NCBI GenBank assembly: GCA_028874195.1
Contig: JAPPLM010000034.1
Coordinates: 1-51,992, forward strand
DNA length: 51,992 bases
Direction of reading: 5' to 3'
Source of the DNA: Chloroflexota bacterium
GTDB lineage: Bacteria; Chloroflexota; UBA11872; VXOZ01
Of this stretch, positions 1-8,318 are shown piece after piece (the stretch's first letter is position 1; each line of letters starts with the position of its first letter). The position numbers were made by a program, and so were the translations under genes. Under the pieces are notes generated by a model that ran no database searches, had not been told where the DNA came from, and saw only the letters and a program-made list of their open reading frames with translations.

Positions 1-216
1 CAGGTGTTGCACTTGAAATGTGAATCCACCTTCCCGCTTTCGCGGGAATGACGGACGACGCGCCCCTCGCGTTACCCACTCACCTTCGCTCATTTGTAGG
101 CTTCTTTCAACATACAAATGACGGACCAGAAGCTTCTCCGCTCTAAGGTCTACGTCTTACGCTACTACTCTCGTTGCCGAACTACCGCCTAAGTCCAATT
201 AGGCTGCTTGCCCTGC
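1..216. repeat. Gene-free edge with two inverted repeats
   Basis: No gene is supported here. At 31-54 there is a copy of the intergenic hairpin family TTCCCGC-TTTC-GCGGGAA followed by TGACGG. At 90-98 and 113-121 there is a perfect 9-bp inverted repeat (TCATTTGTA/TACAAATGA) with a 14-nt loop. Both lie downstream of the comEA-like gene, which is read toward this edge, and could act as transcript ends, but there is no U-tract. Confidence 0.5.
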
Positions 217-834
217 TCATTCGGCGACGACCAGACTACGGATTTGCTCGATTACGGATTCGCGCACGCCCGCGCGGCGCAGATCGTCCACGGTCGCAAA
301 GGCGCCGTCGGCTTCGCGGGAGGCGATGATGCGGCGGGCGGTCACCTCGCCGATGCCGGGCAGCGTTTCCAGCTCCTTCTGTGTCGCGGTGTTGATGTTG
401 ATGGGACGAAGCGCTGACGGAGCTGCACTAGACGTGCTCGCCTGTGCGGTATCTCCCTTAGACGGAACATGAATGTGCATCTCGTCGCGGGTGCGGCGGG
501 CCAGATTGATCGCCACGGGATCGGCCTCAGACGTAAGGCCGCCCGCTCGCGCCACCACGTCGCCAACCCGCTCGCCGGACGTGGCGGCGTACACGCCCGG
601 TTGCGCCACGGCGCCGGTGATGTACACCTTGATGTCGCGCAACTCCGTCTGCACCGGCGTGATGCTGATCGGCGCCGTGTTGCGCAGTTGCAGGGCGTAG
701 AGCCCCAGCGCGACAGCAGCCAACACCACCAAAATGAGCACGATGCTCAAGCGGTGACGTTCAAGCCACTGCAGAGAACCGGCAGCCTCGCCCGTCTCCG
801 TTCCCTTTAGCGGCTGTTGTTCTCCGTCTAACAC
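217..834 (-). CDS. comEA: ComEA-like helix-hairpin-helix DNA-binding protein
   Basis: This 205-residue protein has the classical ComEA layout. A short cytoplasmic N-terminus is followed by one membrane segment (about residues 30-50, hydrophobic run LSIVLILVVLAAVALG). An SLBB domain (about 65-120, YITGAVAQPGVYA) comes next, then a Ser/Ala-rich linker and a C-terminal tandem helix-hairpin-helix domain (about 143-205, ININTATQKELETLPGIGE). In competent bacteria ComEA is membrane-anchored and binds incoming double-stranded DNA for uptake through ComEC. The length is typical for the family. No comEC or type IV pilus gene is visible, so a role in transformation is inferred from the family only. It is divergent from the AI-2E-family gene at 1242. 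Confidence 0.88.
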   Translation of the reverse strand: MLDGEQQPLKGTETGEAAGSLQWLERHRLSIVLILVVLAAVALGLYALQLRNTAPISITPVQTELRDIKVYITGAVAQPGVYAATSGERVGDVVARAGGLTSEADPVAINLARRTRDEMHIHVPSKGDTAQASTSSAAPSALRPININTATQKELETLPGIGEVTARRIIASREADGAFATVDDLRRAGVRESVIEQIRSLVVAE

Positions 835-1241
835 CCCTTAAGCCTCCGGGACGTGGCGCTGTGCATATGCTGGGCCTGTCCGTCTCGTGCAAGAGTAGAA
901 CAGGTCAACTGCCGGACGCGCGCGTGGCTTTCGCCAACAGCCCGGCATGATAGTTGTCGTACCCATAATACTTCAGATGTAACACATATGTATTAGTTGA
1001 AAGACGATCATGCTGTCGCTTAGTGCAGAAACGCGCGGCGGTCCATCTGCGGGACTTAATGCGTGCCTTTTCCAAGCTAGGACTGATAGCTCCGACAAGA
1101 GGCGGAGCAGCGGGTGCGTGCTCGCTAGGGAACCGGCGCGCTGCGTTGCCTGTATTCTGATCCCTAGATGGCAAGGCAGCCGCAGGTGCAATGCATTGCC
1201 AAGGGAATCAACGGCGTGCTACCCTGAATCCCACTATTGCT
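835..1241. other. Gene-free spacer between divergent genes
   Basis: This 407-bp spacer lies between the comEA-like gene and the AI-2E-family gene, which diverge from it, so it must hold both promoters. The AT-rich patch at about 955-1010 is the likeliest promoter region. Short open frames exist on both strands but have no ribosome binding site, no recognisable domain and odd composition. I see no RNA gene. Confidence 0.5.
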
Positions 1242-2426
1242 ATGGACAATCTTCCTGAATCACGCGACATTCGCATCACGCCTATGAGCTTCCTGCTCGG
1301 CGCGGGCGTGGTATTGCTTGCGGTCTTCATTGCCATCATTGCCTCACGCATCGTCAGCGTGCTGGTGCTCCTCTTCCTCGGCATCCTGCTGGCGGAGTCG
1401 ATTCGACCCATCGCGAACAAGCTGCAAACCTGGAAGATACCCCGCGGCGCCGCCGTAATGATCGTCTATCTCCTGCTGGCACTGGTGCTCACGGGACTGG
1501 GCCTGATTCTCATCCCTCCTCTGGTCGTGCAGGTGCGCGCAGTTGATGACATTACCATGGAGATTACCGACTGGATCTCGGATACAGTCCCGCCACTCTA
1601 CCAGCTAACGGTAGACTATGGGTTTGACGACCAAGTACGGGAGCTGGGCACCACTCTTACGAGCACGATCACCCAGCTTTTCGGTACGCTGGCCGCCGTA
1701 CCGTTCCAGGTGCTGGGTGTCTTGTTTGGAATAGTCTCCGTGCTCGTCATCGGTTTCTTCTGGATGAGCGCGACCGAGAAGTTCGACCGTTCCGTCATAG
1801 CGCTCCTGCCGCCAAAACGCGCCGCCGAGGTGCGCAGCGTCGCGGCCGAACTCTCGCAACGCGCCGGCGGCTGGGTGCGCGGGCAAGTAATCCTGATGGT
1901 CTTCATCGGGATCGTAACGTTTGTCGGCCTCTTTGTGCTGGGCGTACCCTATCCGCTTGCCCTGGCGACATGGGCGAGCCTGATGGAAATCATCCCTATC
2001 ATAGGGCCGTTTCTTGGGGCCATACCGGCGATCCTCGTGGCGCTCGCTCTCAAATCCCCTTGGATCGCGTTGGCCACGGCAATCCTGTACGTGATCGTGC
2101 AACAGTTGGAGAACAACATACTTGTGCCTAAGGTGATGGAGCGCGCCGTCGGCCTGCACCCCATCCTGGTAATGGTGGGGGTGCTGGCGGGGGGCGTACT
2201 CTACGGGATTCTCGGCATTGTCATTGCCGTGCCGCTCGTGGCGGCGATGCAGGTGCTGGCGATGCGCCTGGTCGTGCCGTGGCTTGTCGCCCAAATGGGA
2301 GACGAGCCGGAGCCGCCTGCAAGGCAGGCTGAAGCGATAACAGAGCAAAGTGAAGAGTCTGCGGAAACGAAGTCTGTTCTTATCGAAGACTCCGCTCAGC
2401 GCGATCCCGGGGCGACCGGTTCCTGA
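1242..2426 (+). CDS. AI-2E family (PerM/YdiK-like) membrane transporter
   Basis: This is a 394-residue polytopic membrane protein with about eight hydrophobic segments, in the AI-2 exporter (PF01594, UPF0118) family. Recognisable family features are the N-terminal pair of helices, a middle soluble stretch around residues 95-150, and the C-terminal signature region EIIPIIGPFLGAIPA followed by VQQLENNILVPKVM. Members include E. coli TqsA (AI-2 export) and bacterial Na+/H+ antiporters, so the substrate is uncertain. I prefer the ATG at 1242 over an upstream in-frame ATG at 1191 because the family starts close to the first membrane helix. The last 35 residues are acidic and not membrane-bound. 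It converges with the oxidoreductase gene, with 5 bp between stop codons. Confidence 0.88.
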   Translation: MDNLPESRDIRITPMSFLLGAGVVLLAVFIAIIASRIVSVLVLLFLGILLAESIRPIANKLQTWKIPRGAAVMIVYLLLALVLTGLGLILIPPLVVQVRAVDDITMEITDWISDTVPPLYQLTVDYGFDDQVRELGTTLTSTITQLFGTLAAVPFQVLGVLFGIVSVLVIGFFWMSATEKFDRSVIALLPPKRAAEVRSVAAELSQRAGGWVRGQVILMVFIGIVTFVGLFVLGVPYPLALATWASLMEIIPIIGPFLGAIPAILVALALKSPWIALATAILYVIVQQLENNILVPKVMERAVGLHPILVMVGVLAGGVLYGILGIVIAVPLVAAMQVLAMRLVVPWLVAQMGDEPEPPARQAEAITEQSEESAETKSVLIEDSAQRDPGATGS

Positions 2427-2431
2427 CGGCC

Positions 2432-3490
2432 TTACGGAGACCCTTCGGCGTGAGGTAGCGCAACCCAATCATTGTCTGCCGCCGCCCGCTGTACCGCAGC
2501 GATCACGCGCTGTGCCGCCAACCCGTCGGCGAAGTCCGCCACGAAGTCCGTGCCGAGAATCGTGCCCACCAGCCGGCCGGCGTGATAGGCGGGAAACGCC
2601 TCATAGGCAACGGTGAATTCATCAGGAAGCGGCAACTGCGTGAAGCCAATCTCGCCGGGACTGGCAACCTGCACCGTCGGCTCCGCGCCGCGCTCCGTGG
2701 TAAAGATCAAACTGCCTGCTTCACCGTAGACCTCTACGCGCAGCGAGTTGGAACGTCCGGCGGCCGCCTGGCTGACGTGCAGCGTCACCGGCAGGCCGGA
2801 CACGAGCCGGGCGAGAAAGATAGCGGTATCGTCGTTGCTCACCGCGCCGCCATCCCGCTGCGCGTTGTGCGTAAAGGTGTGGCTTGCTATACTAGCAAAC
2901 TCGCCGCACCACCACCGCACCAGATCGATGGCATGGCTGCCCACGTCGCCCAGCGCCCCCGCGCCGGCCGTCTCAGCCTCCATGCGCCACACTTTGGGGC
3001 GGTCCGGCCCGTGCCGGATGTCCTGCAAGTACAGCAAAGAAACGTGCGTGATCCGGCCCACGCGCTCTTCATCCAAGAGGTGCTTGGCGTAGCGGGCGGC
3101 GCCAATGGAACGAAAGGTAAAGTTGACGGCGGTGCGAATAGCAGCACTTTCGGCGGCAGCCACCATCTGTTCGGCTGCGTGCAGCGTCGGCGCGAGGGGT
3201 TTTTCGCAGATGACGTCGCAGCCGCGTTGCGCCGCCGCGAGCGTCATGGGCACGTGGGAAGCATTTGGGGTGCCCACCAAGACGATGTCCGGCGTAGTGG
3301 CGTCGAGCATGCGCGCGTAGTCCGTATAGAGCGGTAACGCTGCGTACCGCGACCCCATCTCTGCGGCGCGCACTTGGCTGCGGGTAAAAGCGGCAACGAC
3401 GTCAACTTGCTCACAGGCCAGCAGACCGGGCAAGAGCACGCGTTGCGTAAAGGAGCCGAGGCCGGCTACCGCAAGGCGATAGGTCTTCAT
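2432..3490 (-). CDS. Gfo/Idh/MocA family oxidoreductase
   Basis: This 352-residue NAD(P)-dependent sugar or inositol dehydrogenase-like protein has the two-domain layout of the family. The N-terminal Rossmann fold (residues 1-125) carries a GLG-type dinucleotide loop (VAGLGSFTQR, where the third Gly is replaced) and the family EKP motif (CEKPLAPT, around residue 96). The C-terminal alpha/beta domain carries GDVGSHAIDLVRWW, which holds the usual catalytic His. Members oxidise hydroxyl groups of sugars, inositols or their derivatives. The substrate cannot be read from sequence. No sugar transporter or isomerase gene is adjacent, so it looks like a stand-alone gene. Start is the ATG at 3490. Confidence 0.9.
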   Translation of the reverse strand: MKTYRLAVAGLGSFTQRVLLPGLLACEQVDVVAAFTRSQVRAAEMGSRYAALPLYTDYARMLDATTPDIVLVGTPNASHVPMTLAAAQRGCDVICEKPLAPTLHAAEQMVAAAESAAIRTAVNFTFRSIGAARYAKHLLDEERVGRITHVSLLYLQDIRHGPDRPKVWRMEAETAGAGALGDVGSHAIDLVRWWCGEFASIASHTFTHNAQRDGGAVSNDDTAIFLARLVSGLPVTLHVSQAAAGRSNSLRVEVYGEAGSLIFTTERGAEPTVQVASPGEIGFTQLPLPDEFTVAYEAFPAYHAGRLVGTILGTDFVADFADGLAAQRVIAAVQRAAADNDWVALPHAEGSP

Positions 3491-4006
3491 GAGGGCACAC
3501 TCCGCAGATTGTGTAGGTCATTGTGCCATGTTGCGCTGCGCCCCGCCACCGGGCATTCACATTGGTACAGCGTTTGAGCGTGAACCCGCCTGGTCAGAAC
3601 AGGCTTTCTAAGTCCGCAAGTCTAGAGAGAACGGCGCGCCAAAGTGATACGCGAGTGCGACATTCCTTAAGCGTTCATCATCAAATGTGCAACCCTCTTA
3701 GCCGGAAACTAAGAGAATCAACCTGCAAAATGAGAACCAGCCAATACTATAAAGACTATAGCTAGTAGAATAGAAGCTTGTTTCTTAGAATATCCTTAAT
3801 AATTGGCGATTTTCCTAAGAAGTTCCTTAGAATCGCTTCACAGTCTTGATATCCGGTGGTATGCTGGCAGAAACAATCTCAATGCGAACCGGTGGGCCGT
3901 TAGAAGATAACAACGAAGTTAGATCGCGACCCACCCAGCCCACATCGAGGCACGGCATCGAAGCCGCCCATGTGGCGGCCGGAATGCAGTGAAGGAGGTA
4001 CGACCC
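3491..4006. promoter_or_regulatory. AT-rich upstream region with repeated TTCCTAAGAA-like boxes
   Basis: This gene-free spacer separates the oxidoreductase and the DksA-like gene, which diverge. Positions 3720-3840 are strikingly AT-rich against a G+C-rich genome. Three related 10-mers occur: TTTCTTAGAA (3781-3790), TTCCTAAGAA (3812-3821) and TTCCTTAGAA (3823-3832). The last two are spaced 11 bp start to start, one helical turn. This resembles a tandem operator, but the regulator is unknown. No RNA gene is recognised. Confidence 0.35.
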
Positions 4007-4393
4007 ATGGCCAGAGATCTGGAACAACGAGTCGACCGCGTGCAGCGGTTGCAAGAGGCGAGAGACGCCCTGGCAGCGCTCCTTGCAAATTCAATCGCAA
4101 CCGATTTGCGGGAACGTGAGCGTGGGGGTGAGGCTTCGGCTGACGACGACGACTTCGTGGATCTGGCGCAGGAAGTCGCCATCCAAGAAGATCGTGAAGC
4201 GGTGCTGGATGTATTGCGCCGCGACATGAGAGCCTTCGATCAAGCCTGGAAGAAGGCCGAGGCCGGTACGTACGGCGTCTGCGAGGATTGCGGAGAGGGC
4301 ATCTCGGCAGAGCGCTTGGAATTCATGCCGGAAGCCACGTTGTGCGTCCCGTGCCAGGCCCGCCGCGAGCGCGCTTGGTTCGGCGCTCGCTAG
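4007..4393 (+). CDS. DksA/TraR family zinc-finger regulator
   Basis: This 128-residue protein resembles DksA/TraR C4-type zinc-finger proteins, which bind the secondary channel of RNA polymerase and, in E. coli DksA, potentiate ppGpp control. An N-terminal helical coiled-coil-like region (residues 1-85) carries many acidic residues. The zinc finger near the C-terminus has CEDCGEG and CVPCQ, a C-x2-C pair, 17 residues and a second C-x2-C pair. The start at 4007 is set by an AGGAGG at 3993-3998, 8 nt upstream. Two bases of the family D(A)xxD tip motif cannot be assigned confidently, so DksA-like activity is not proven. A strong terminator follows, so it is probably a single-gene transcript. Confidence 0.85.
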   Translation: MARDLEQRVDRVQRLQEARDALAALLANSIATDLRERERGGEASADDDDFVDLAQEVAIQEDREAVLDVLRRDMRAFDQAWKKAEAGTYGVCEDCGEGISAERLEFMPEATLCVPCQARRERAWFGAR

Positions 4394-4444
4394 AGCGCAC
4401 ACTTAGCAGACTTCTACCTGCTGTCTCTTACCCTCTCACTCCAT

Positions 4445-4487
4445 AAGGAGGAGGGTGATCAGAAGATCACTCTCCTCCTTGTTTTTT
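4445..4487 (+). terminator. Rho-independent terminator of the DksA-like gene
   Basis: A 16-bp stem (4445-4460 with 4465-4480, one G-U pair), a 4-nt loop AGAA and a T-rich tail GTTTTTTC (4481-4488) give a textbook intrinsic terminator 52 bp downstream of the stop codon at 4393. Confidence 0.92.
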
Positions 4488-4602
4488 CTCTATCTCCCAA
4501 TCGGATTCTGTTCTGAACTTACCTCGCAGGGCATGCCGGTCGAGCACGGTCTGCTGCCAGGGGTTAGAGAGGCTCGCTTGCCGCGAGAGTCAGGGAGTGT
4601 AA

Positions 4603-5069
4603 ATGTCAGGTAATTCGCTGACGGATTTGGCAGAAAGAGCAGCGAACCTGGAGTCTCACATTCCGTTAGACATGTCATTCCGAACGGAGCGCAGCGCAGT
4701 GTCGCTAAGAGCGCGGAATCTCGTGTGGTGAAGCCACGAAACTACATGCGGCATGGCCCTAGATTCCTCGCTTTCGCTCGGAATGACATTTACCGTCAAC
4801 TCTGTCTAGGCTGTGTGGGCATTTTGCCGTCATTCCCGCGCAAGCGGGAATCCATCTTCATGCGGCCCAGACCGCGTTGCTACACCAGGTAGTAAGAAAC
4901 CAAATAAGCAAGTAGGCATCATTGTCAATCGATCTTACTGTCACTTTGCGGGGCAACGCGCGAGAGAATCCCGCACAAACGCTTGAGATTCCTCGCTTGC
5001 GCTCGGAATGATATTGAATGTCCACAGAACCTAGCGAGCAAGTGGTTCTGTCAAAGAATTACCTGACAT
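4603..5069. mobile_element. MITE-like element with 20-bp terminal inverted repeats
   Basis: The ends are inverted repeats matching at 18 of 20 positions: 4603-4622 (ATGTCAGGTAATTCGCTGAC) and 5050-5069 on the opposite strand (ATGTCAGGTAATTCTTTGAC when reversed). The 467-bp interior has no coding frame. It holds an approximately 50-bp segment at 4670-4722, which recurs inverted at 14371-14420, two copies of an ATTCCTCGCTT-GCTCGGAATGA hairpin (about 4763-4790 and 4986-5014), and a family-A hairpin at 4829-4859. A further terminal sequence occurs at 14268-14287 and partial ones at about 14469 and 51840. This suggests a non-autonomous, repeated element. I could not see target-site duplications. 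Confidence 0.5.
4829..4859. repeat. Intergenic hairpin family A
   Basis: CATTCCCGC-GCAA-GCGGGAATCC. Other copies of this family are at 31-54, 14111-14140 (degenerate) and 50653-50683. It lies within the MITE-like region. Confidence 0.7.
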
Positions 5070-5117
5070 CTACGGGAATGACAAGAACCGCTACATGTAA
5101 AGACTACAAGCCCAGGT

Positions 5118-6026
5118 CTACTGATCCCGCTCCTGCGTGCGGTTGACGAGGTAGATGCCGGCTGCCACCAGCACGGCGCCCGAGATTAGTTCGAGGCCGA
5201 GCGGCTCGTCTAACAGCAGGTTGCTTAGCACCACGCCAAAGAGCGGCGTCGCGAAGAAGAGCACCACCAGGCGACTGGCTTTATAGTGCCGCAGCACCGA
5301 GGTCCAGGCTACGAAGCAGAACCCCGCCACTACCAGCCCTTGGTAGAAAATGGCAGTGACGCTCGAGAACGACACCCGGTACTCCCAGCCTTGCTCGAAT
5401 ATGAGGCTCAAGATGAAGAACCACGGCAGGGTCAAGAGCATGGACCAGATCAGCAGCCGGTACGGGTGTATGCTCTGCACGAGCACCTTGGTTGTTACGA
5501 CCCGCAGCCCCAATAGCAAGCCGCTGATCAGCACCACAATGTCGCCAACAAGGTATTCGTTTGAACCGAGATTGAGGCTTTCCCTAAACGTGACCGTCAC
5601 GCCGACAAAAGCTAAGAGGATCCCCACTACTTTCGCGACTGTCAAACGATCACCTTGGACCATGAAGTGCGCCAAGAGGGTGGTGAAGAGCGGATACGTG
5701 CTGTTGAGCACGATGGAGCGGGATGAGGTGGTGTAGTGCGTGCCCACGTTCAGGGCAATGATCTGAAACAGGAAGATCACAGAAATGTAGATGAGTGGGA
5801 CGAATTCGCCAGGTTCCATCCTGATCCGCACGCGCTGCCATAGCGCCCACCCGGTAACCGCAATCAATCCAATGATGAACCTGAAACCGGCCAGCGCGAG
5901 CGGGGGAATATCCTGCAAACCGATCTTGATGGCAACGGAGTTGCCGCCCCACAGCAGCGCCAGGAGCAGGACAAGCGCTATGATGCTGGCATCGGGGTTG
6001 CGGTTCGACTCTTGGGGTGATCCCAT
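5118..6026 (-). CDS. EamA/DMT-family permease
   Basis: This 302-residue membrane protein has about ten hydrophobic helices in two EamA repeats (roughly residues 15-145 and 160-295), the drug/metabolite transporter layout. Family hallmarks are the WGGNSVAIK stretch after helix 1 and the repeat-end pattern LLAFVGVTVTF (repeat 1) and GAVLVAAGIYLVNR (repeat 2). Substrates in this family range from amino acids to nucleosides and cannot be predicted here. It is read away from the tRNA-Thr gene region, with no operon partner. Confidence 0.88.
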   Translation of the reverse strand: MGSPQESNRNPDASIIALVLLLALLWGGNSVAIKIGLQDIPPLALAGFRFIIGLIAVTGWALWQRVRIRMEPGEFVPLIYISVIFLFQIIALNVGTHYTTSSRSIVLNSTYPLFTTLLAHFMVQGDRLTVAKVVGILLAFVGVTVTFRESLNLGSNEYLVGDIVVLISGLLLGLRVVTTKVLVQSIHPYRLLIWSMLLTLPWFFILSLIFEQGWEYRVSFSSVTAIFYQGLVVAGFCFVAWTSVLRHYKASRLVVLFFATPLFGVVLSNLLLDEPLGLELISGAVLVAAGIYLVNRTQERDQ

Positions 6027-6246
6027 AGCGGCGCGCTAGCGTTGGGAACCACAGCGGGGACCACAAGGTTTGGGCAGTACCCGCGTACAGAACAAGACCA
6101 CGCTCACGCGCTCCACTACGGTGCTTTCTAGAGCGCCGCCGCCCAGCCGGACGGCAGCACTAATGCGATTGCCAACTAAAGAAGCAGCGCCTCGCGACGA
6201 GACCGGCGAATGCGCTGCTTTGCATAAATGCTGTTCGTATCTAGGG

Positions 6247-6318
6247 AGCCGACGGCCGGATTTGAACCGGCGGCCTATGGTTTACGAAACCATTGCTCTA
6301 CCACTGAGCTACGTCGGC
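6247..6318 (-). tRNA. tRNA-Thr(CGU)
   Basis: The minus strand folds as a full cloverleaf. The acceptor stem GCCGACG pairs with CGTCGGC over 7 bp. The D arm is GCTCAGTGGTAGAGC. The anticodon arm ATGGT-TTCGTAA-ACCAT gives anticodon CGU. The T arm is CCGGTTCAAATCCGG. The discriminator is U, and no CCA is encoded. Confidence 0.96.
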
Positions 6319-6473
6319 AAGGGGATTTCCACTCCCCAATTGTAGCACACAGTCACGCTACTTCCGTTTGCAGTTCAGGCCCTATCCAACCCCTATGTCC
6401 GGGCACGGCCACAGCATATCTTGTCTGCGACCTCGCTCACGAGAAGGAACAAGCGCGCAATTAACGAGACGGT

Positions 6474-6665
6474 CTAGGCAAGGATGCTGCCATCGCCGAT
6501 GCCCTGCAGGGCGCGAAAAGCAATGAGCGTTTCAATACTCGGCGCCAGACCGGAGAGTACTGATCCTGCCAGAAAGAAGCTCACCGCCGTCAGCAGCACA
6601 CACTTGGCGGGGAAAACCTCAATCAGTCGTCCAAAGAGCGGCGGGCTAATGCCGATGTACGTCAA
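6474..6665 (-). pseudogene. Fragment of an MFS drug-efflux transporter
   Basis: The 63 residues match the second to fourth helices of DHA2-type major facilitator transporters. They include GRLIEVFPAKCVLL (loop 2-3 region), a hydrophobic helix, and FRALQGIGDGSILA (RxxQGxG motif of helix 4). A real member would have about 450-500 residues. The frame is cut at both ends, with no start or downstream helices in any frame nearby. It is a gene remnant, lying 156 bp from tRNA-Thr. Confidence 0.72.
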
Positions 6666-6968
6666 CCGCTGCTCTTAGGTTATACGGCTCCTTCCTGGGC
6701 CTGGCGATTTGAGGTTGGGGGGACCTTTACAGCATACTGGTCTAGTGCGAGGTATTGCCCCTGCTAAGCAGAGCCTGTCCCATGGAGACTAGCATCTGGC
6801 CTTTTGCGTAGCAACGTGCTAACTCTGCGCTCACAATCCCACTGGCTATGCTTGCCTCAATTCGGATCAGCCACGTGTTGCGCTTTCCGATACTTAGTGA
6901 ATGACCTTCCCTTGCTACGATCAATCATAAAAAAGGCGTTCTTGTTTAAGCGGGACTGAGAATCGAGT
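6666..6968. other. Gene-free spacer before the HD gene
   Basis: This spacer has no supported gene. It must hold the promoter for the HD/YwgA pair. The AT-rich stretch at 6915-6950 is the probable promoter, but I cannot assign -35 and -10 boxes with confidence. Confidence 0.4.
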
Positions 6969-8318
6969 ATGGTGAAGAACACACACGAGATTCGTGACGC
7001 TATTCACACGTTTATTCAATTCGATTCTCACGAACGCAAAATAATAGATTCACGGCCTTTTCAACGCCTTCGTCACATCAATCAATTGGCTTTGACCAAC
7101 CTTGTCTATCCGGGTGCAACGCACAAGAGGTTCGAGCATTCGCTAGGCGTGATGCATTTGGCTGATCGAATCTTTGGGGTAGTTACCCTTCCAGAGCATG
7201 TAGGACCTGAAGTTAGAGAAGTCTTACCGGAACTGAGCCGTGAAGACGACCTGAGGTATTGGCGGAAAGTGTTGCGGGCAGCGGCTTTGTGCCACGACTT
7301 GGGACACCTACCGTTCTCTCATGCAGGTGAAAAAGAGGGGTTGCTCCCGAAAGGCTGGACCCATGAAAATCTCACTGTAGAGTTCATACGCAGTCAAGAG
7401 ATGCGCGAGATTTGGGAAGCACTTACTCCACCGTTGCGACCGGATGATATTGCCAAACTTGCAGTCGGTGCAAAGGAAGGCGCAAAGATAATCGATTCAG
7501 AGTTTACGGATTGGCAAGCCATCTTGGCAGACATCATAGTCGGAGATGCCTTTGGCGCTGACAGGATGGACTACCTACTGCGCGACTCACATCACATTGG
7601 TGTTGCCTATGGCAAATTCGACCACTACCGATTAATAGACACGCTTCGTATTCTCCGCCCGCCACCTACGAAGAGCGGCGGTCAATCTCACGAGCCGACT
7701 TTGGGCATTGAGGAAGGAGGATTGCACTCAATAGAAGCGCTGCTGCTTGCCAGATATGCGATGTTTTCGCAGGTCTACTTTCACAGGGTAAGGCGAATCT
7801 ATGACATCCATCTGAGAGATTTTCTCAAGGAATGGTTGTGTAACGGGCAGTTTTCCACCGCAATAGAAGACCTGTTCAAATTGACGGACGTGGAAGTGAC
7901 GCAAGCCCTTCGTCAGGCGTCTCTGGAGAATGGCAAACTAGGTGCATTGGCGGACCGGATTATTCGCCGCCAGCACTTCAAGGCGATTTATGAGCGGAAT
8001 CCCGATGACATAAAAGTGAATCCCGATGCAGCGCTAGCGATCTACACGGCAGCGTCGGAGGAATTCGGGGCCGAGAATGTCCGCAAAGATCAAGACAGGA
8101 AAGGTGGAGGCGATTCCGACTTTCCCGTATTGAGCAGAGACGGCAGCATTATCTCATCGTTGACACTTTCACAGATACTAGAAAACATCCCAGAAGCTGC
8201 TATTGACTACGTTTTTGTGGAGCCTCGATACCGAGACAACGCCACTAAGTGGCTTGAAAAGAATCGGAGGGATATTATAGAAAGTGCAAAGGAGGAGGTC
8301 AGTGAGTCAACTGAATAG
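6969..8318 (+). CDS. HD-superfamily phosphohydrolase (YwfO/COG1078, dNTPase-like)
   Basis: This 449-residue HD protein is related to bacterial COG1078 proteins and to SAMHD1-type dNTP triphosphohydrolases. Metal-binding residues can be read in order: His57 (in RFEHSLG), His109-Asp110 (in ALCHDLGHLPFSH) and the later Asp near residue 198-201 (GADRMDYLLRDSHHIGV). The RFEHSLGV and DYLLRDSHH motifs are diagnostic of this branch. It probably cleaves dNTPs or related nucleotides in the cytoplasm. It overlaps the next gene by 17 bp, so the two are translated together. Bacillus subtilis ywfO and ywgA form a comparable neighbouring pair. A 60-base sample is about 52% G+C, below neighbouring genes, hinting at transfer. 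Confidence 0.88.
   Translation: MVKNTHEIRDAIHTFIQFDSHERKIIDSRPFQRLRHINQLALTNLVYPGATHKRFEHSLGVMHLADRIFGVVTLPEHVGPEVREVLPELSREDDLRYWRKVLRAAALCHDLGHLPFSHAGEKEGLLPKGWTHENLTVEFIRSQEMREIWEALTPPLRPDDIAKLAVGAKEGAKIIDSEFTDWQAILADIIVGDAFGADRMDYLLRDSHHIGVAYGKFDHYRLIDTLRILRPPPTKSGGQSHEPTLGIEEGGLHSIEALLLARYAMFSQVYFHRVRRIYDIHLRDFLKEWLCNGQFSTAIEDLFKLTDVEVTQALRQASLENGKLGALADRIIRRQHFKAIYERNPDDIKVNPDAALAIYTAASEEFGAENVRKDQDRKGGGDSDFPVLSRDGSIISSLTLSQILENIPEAAIDYVFVEPRYRDNATKWLEKNRRDIIESAKEEVSESTE

Noticed and set aside
905-1174. Possible short gene in the spacer after comEA
   Set aside because: No ribosome binding site, no recognisable similarity and unlikely composition.
1605-2468. Long open frame antisense to the AI-2E-family gene
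   Set aside because: No domain, no ribosome binding site and the opposite strand has conserved family motifs.
6742-6924. Possible small gene before the HD gene
   Set aside because: Low similarity to anything I know, no ribosome binding site, and ends inside the HD promoter region.
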